Source of the DNA: Candidatus Faecalibacterium gallistercoris
GTDB taxonomy: Bacteria > Bacillota > Clostridia > Oscillospirales > Ruminococcaceae
Direction: 5' to 3'
Assembly (NCBI GenBank): GCA_019116585.1
Contig: DXBJ01000079.1
Span: forward strand, 26,542-90,541
Length of the DNA stretch: 64,000 nucleotides
The notes beneath the pieces are model-generated. The model was given only the letters and a program-made list of their open reading frames with translations, had not been told where the DNA came from and ran no database searches. The position numbers and the translations under genes are program-made. Every line of letters starts with the position of its first letter. Position 1 is the first letter of the stretch. Below are positions 61,744-64,000 of the stretch, piece after piece.

Positions 61744-62068
61744 ACCGGTGGGCATGGCCGGGTTTGTGCCGGCGGTGCTGCGGTTCAAGATGGACGGCTG
61801 GCGGGTCGTGCAGATCTGCGCCGCCCGCCTGCCGGACGGGTACGAACTGAGCTACTCTTTCGGCAAGGGATACGATATGCGCACCCTGCGCCTGACGGTG
61901 GGGGAGGACGAGCGGGTGCCCAGCATCACCCAGATCTACCCCGGCGCCTTTTTGCAGGAGAACGAGGCCGCCGAGCTGTTCGGCGTCCCGATCGAAGGCA
62001 TGGTGCAGGACTACCACGACAGGCTCTACCGCATCGCGGAGGAGACGCCGTTCAAGCATAAGGGGTGA
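61721..62068 (+). CDS. echD: Ech hydrogenase subunit D (NuoC-like)
   Basis: 115 residues. The C-terminal NuoC-like pattern is present: SITQIYPGAFLQENEAAELFGVPIEGM (about 69-96), and YDRLYRI-type ending. It links EchC and EchE. ATG 61715 is only 3 bases after AGGAGG, so ATG 61721 at 9 bases is chosen. It overlaps echC, so the two are probably coupled. Confidence 0.9.
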   Translation: MEACNTIEPVGMAGFVPAVLRFKMDGWRVVQICAARLPDGYELSYSFGKGYDMRTLRLTVGEDERVPSITQIYPGAFLQENEAAELFGVPIEGMVQDYHDRLYRIAEETPFKHKG

Positions 62069-62075
62069 GAGGGCA

Positions 62076-63155
62076 ATGGCAAAACAGAGTATCGTACCCT
62101 TCGGGCCGCAGCATCCCGTCCTGCCGGAGCCGGTGCATCTGGACCTGGTCCTGGAGGACGAGGTGGTGGTCAAGGCGGTGCCCAGCATCGGCTTTGTCCA
62201 CCGCGGGCTGGAAAAACTGGTCGAGACCAAGGACTACAAGGAATACGTCTATATCGCCGAGCGGGTGTGCGGCATCTGCAGCTTCGGGCATGGGCTGGGC
62301 TACTGCCAGTGCCTGGAAAAGATCATGAACGTGGAGGTCCCGCCCCGGGCGGCCTACCTGCGCACCATCTGGATGGAGATGAGCCGCATCCACAGCCACC
62401 TGCTGTGGCTGGGGCTGCTGGCCGACGCCATGGGCTTCGAGAGCCTGTTCATGCAGAGCTGGCGGCTGCGGGAAAAGATCCTGGATATGTTCGACATGAC
62501 CACCGGCGGCCGGGTCATCTTCTCGGTCAACTGCGTGGGCGGCGTGCTGAAAGACATGGACGACACCATGCTCAAGACCCTGGTCCGGACGGTGAACGAT
62601 ATGGCGCAGGAGCTGCGGCCCATTGCCGAGGCCTTCCTGCGGGATTACACGGTGGGCACCCGGCTGCACGGCCTGGGCGTGCTCAGCGCGGAGGACGCCC
62701 GGATGCAGGGGGCCGTGGGCCCCATGCTGCGGGCGTCGGGCGTGGCATACGACGTGCGCAAGCTGGGCTACGCCGCCTACGGCGATCTGGAGCTGGAGCC
62801 GGTCACCGCGGCGGACGGCGACTCCTTTGCCCGGTGCGAGGTGCGCGTCAAGGAGATCTTCCAGTCGTTTGACCTGATCCGCCAGGCCGTGGCCAAGATC
62901 CCCCAGGGGCCCATCGCAGTACCGGTCAAGGGCAACCCCAACGGCGAGCACTTTATGCGGATCGAGCAGCCCCGCGGCGAGGCCATTTATTACGTCAAGG
63001 CCAACGGCACCAAATTCATCGACCGCTTCCGCCTGCGCACCCCCACCACCAGCAACATCCCTCCCATGCTGGAGATGCTCAAGGGCTGCCAGCTGGCCGA
63101 CGTGGCGCTGCTGATCCTGACCATTGATCCCTGCATCAGCTGTACCGAGAGGTGA
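62076..63155 (+). CDS. echE: Ech hydrogenase large subunit E (NuoD-like)
   Basis: 359 residues, carries the [NiFe] centre. L1 motif RVCGICSFGHG (Cys pair, about 64-74) and L2 motif DPCISC (about 351-356) hold Ni and Fe. The protein ends TER, three residues after the last Cys, so it has no C-terminal extension to be cleaved by a HycI/HybD-type endopeptidase, and no such gene is seen here. It begins MAKQSIVPFGPQHPVLPEP, the Ech/NuoD-like start. It needs the Hyp proteins encoded next door. Confidence 0.96.
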   Translation: MAKQSIVPFGPQHPVLPEPVHLDLVLEDEVVVKAVPSIGFVHRGLEKLVETKDYKEYVYIAERVCGICSFGHGLGYCQCLEKIMNVEVPPRAAYLRTIWMEMSRIHSHLLWLGLLADAMGFESLFMQSWRLREKILDMFDMTTGGRVIFSVNCVGGVLKDMDDTMLKTLVRTVNDMAQELRPIAEAFLRDYTVGTRLHGLGVLSAEDARMQGAVGPMLRASGVAYDVRKLGYAAYGDLELEPVTAADGDSFARCEVRVKEIFQSFDLIRQAVAKIPQGPIAVPVKGNPNGEHFMRIEQPRGEAIYYVKANGTKFIDRFRLRTPTTSNIPPMLEMLKGCQLADVALLILTIDPCISCTER

Positions 63156-63160
63156 GGAAG

Positions 63161-63742
63161 ATGGACCACAAACACGATCAGACGCCCCCCTGGAAACTGT
63201 TCCCCTTTGTGGGCACCGTGATGAAAAACCTGTTTTCCAAGCCGGATACCACAGGCTATCCCTACGAGCCGGCCCACTATCCCGAGCGGATGCGCGGCCA
63301 TGTGGAGATCCGCGTCGAGGACTGCATCAGCTGCGGCCTGTGCGTCCGCAGCTGCCCGCCCGGCGCTCTGCAGGTGGACCGGGCCGCAGGCACCTGGACC
63401 ATCAACCGGTTCGATTGCGTCCAGTGCGGCAACTGCGTCCAGGTCTGCCCCAAAAAGTGCCTGGCCATCGTGCCGGGCTACACGGCCCCTGCCGCCCAAA
63501 AGGCCAGCGAGACCTTCACCCGCCCCAAGGCGCCGGACGCCCCGCCGGCGGGCAAGGCCGGCGGCAAGCCGGAAAACGACGCCGGCAAGTGCGTTTACTG
63601 CACCCTCTGCGCTAGAAAATGCCCCCAGAACGCCATCACGGTGGACCGCGCTGCCAAGACCTGGCAGCTGGACGCCGCGGCCTGCGTGGGCTGCGGCCTG
63701 TGCGCCGCCGCCTGCCCCAAAAAGTGCCTGACCCTTAAGTGA
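63161..63742 (+). CDS. echF: Ech hydrogenase ferredoxin subunit F, four-cluster form
   Basis: 193 residues. Four CxxCxxCxxxC motifs: CISCGLCVRSCP (about 50-61), CVQCGNCVQVCP (about 86-97), CVYCTLCARKCP (about 145-156) and CVGCGLCAAACP (about 177-188). An Ala/Pro/Lys linker (about 108-143) splits the two halves. The classical EchF has two clusters and about 125 residues. Here the ferredoxin module seems doubled, making a longer wire from ferredoxin to EchC. GAGGTGAGG lies before ATG 63161; a GTG at 63152 is less likely. Confidence 0.93.
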   Translation: MDHKHDQTPPWKLFPFVGTVMKNLFSKPDTTGYPYEPAHYPERMRGHVEIRVEDCISCGLCVRSCPPGALQVDRAAGTWTINRFDCVQCGNCVQVCPKKCLAIVPGYTAPAAQKASETFTRPKAPDAPPAGKAGGKPENDAGKCVYCTLCARKCPQNAITVDRAAKTWQLDAAACVGCGLCAAACPKKCLTLK

Positions 63743-63768
63743 GGGCCGGCCGCAGACCTGTCAGACAG

Positions 63769-63818
63769 ATCCCGCCCTTCCGGCCGCCCGCTGCGGCTGC
63801 CGGTAAGGCGGGATTTTT
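63769..63818 (+). terminator. Terminator of the ech operon
   Basis: ATCCCGCC (63769-63776) pairs with GGCGGGAT (63807-63814), with inner GCCG/CGGC pairing, followed by TTTTGG. Confidence 0.85.
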
Positions 63819-63842
63819 GGACGAAAGGGCAGCGGCGGCCCG

Positions 63843-63949
63843 GCGGGAAACCGGAGACGGTTTCCCGCTCAGCGTGTCGCAAAAGCGACACGCTCCAGGG
63901 GGAACCCATTTCTGCCCGCATGCGCGGGACAGAAATTCCTTCCCCCTGG
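63843..63949. repeat. Cluster of three consecutive perfect hairpins
   Basis: Hairpin 1: 11-bp stem 63843-63853 with 63858-63868, GAGA loop. Hairpin 2: 10-bp stem 63871-63880 with 63885-63894, AAAA loop. Hairpin 3: outer 10-bp stem 63895-63904 with 63940-63949, inner stems 63908-63919 with 63924-63936. All are near-perfect and packed with only two or no spacer bases. They are not needed as terminators, since one lies before them. The rest to 64000 shows no feature I can support. Confidence 0.75.
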
Positions 63950-64000
63950 TATCCCCCTGGGGACAAAATTTGGCGCTGAACCGCGCACTCGCCGCAAGGC

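Overview
The window is a stretch of a high-GC Firmicutes chromosome. It most resembles the Faecalibacterium/Subdoligranulum/Gemmiger group of the Oscillospiraceae. The grounds are CD1247-type and zinc-ribbon L32 proteins, a T-box in front of leuA, a class III preQ1 riboswitch in front of queT (a class I recall from Faecalibacterium), a monomeric [FeFe]-hydrogenase, and SD-led, densely packed genes with sigma-A type promoters of near-consensus sequence. This placement is an inference; there is no rRNA in the window.

Layout. 1-2.6 kb: end of an endonuclease IV-like gene, efp, two small conserved genes and a structured intergenic stretch. 2.65-6.63 kb: an ABC exporter (permease plus ATPase) on the minus strand. 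6.75-20.28 kb: an integrated mobile element bounded by a perfect 21-bp direct repeat (attL/attR), with paired arm-type repeats inside both ends. It carries hicAB, a regulator with three evenly phased operators, a phage operon whose only recognisable virion gene is a tape-measure protein, a DUF3987 replication-type gene, an AlpA/Xre/CI-like control region and a tyrosine integrase. Three ~130-bp repeat modules are scattered through it. There are no capsid, portal or large-terminase genes, so it looks like a phage satellite or a reduced prophage. 20.3-27.3 kb: leu promoter and T-box, leuACDB, a probable small RNA on the opposite strand, then ilvA and ridA. 27.3-33.3 kb: an SGNH hydrolase facing a cysteine desulfurase-thiI-cinA operon, which ends in a probable degenerate CinA paralogue. 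33.4-44.5 kb, all minus except one small gene: secA, a HAD phosphatase, the preQ1-III riboswitch with queT, degV, trmL, pyridoxal kinase, a secreted protein, the [FeFe]-hydrogenase and mtaB. 44.7-52.6 kb: dacF-type carboxypeptidase, pgi, a small P-loop protein, DUF177-rpmF, a PDZ/radical-SAM protein, der and plsY. 52.6-63.7 kb: a complete NiFe-hydrogenase maturation operon (hypABFCDE, minus) diverging from a six-gene membrane Ech hydrogenase operon (echABCDEF, plus). The last 200 bases hold three consecutive perfect hairpins.

How they work together. The hyp and ech operons form one functional block: HypA-F build the Fe(CN)2CO-Ni centre of EchE, and EchA/B couple ferredoxin-driven H2 production to ion pumping. 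A Rex-like site lies between the two operons. The leu genes are controlled by leucyl-tRNA charging, with ilvA and RidA (which clears the enamine made by IlvA) beside them. The cysteine desulfurase feeds sulfur to ThiI for tRNA thiolation. The mobile element sits exactly between the promoters of the ABC operon and the leu operon and leaves both intact.
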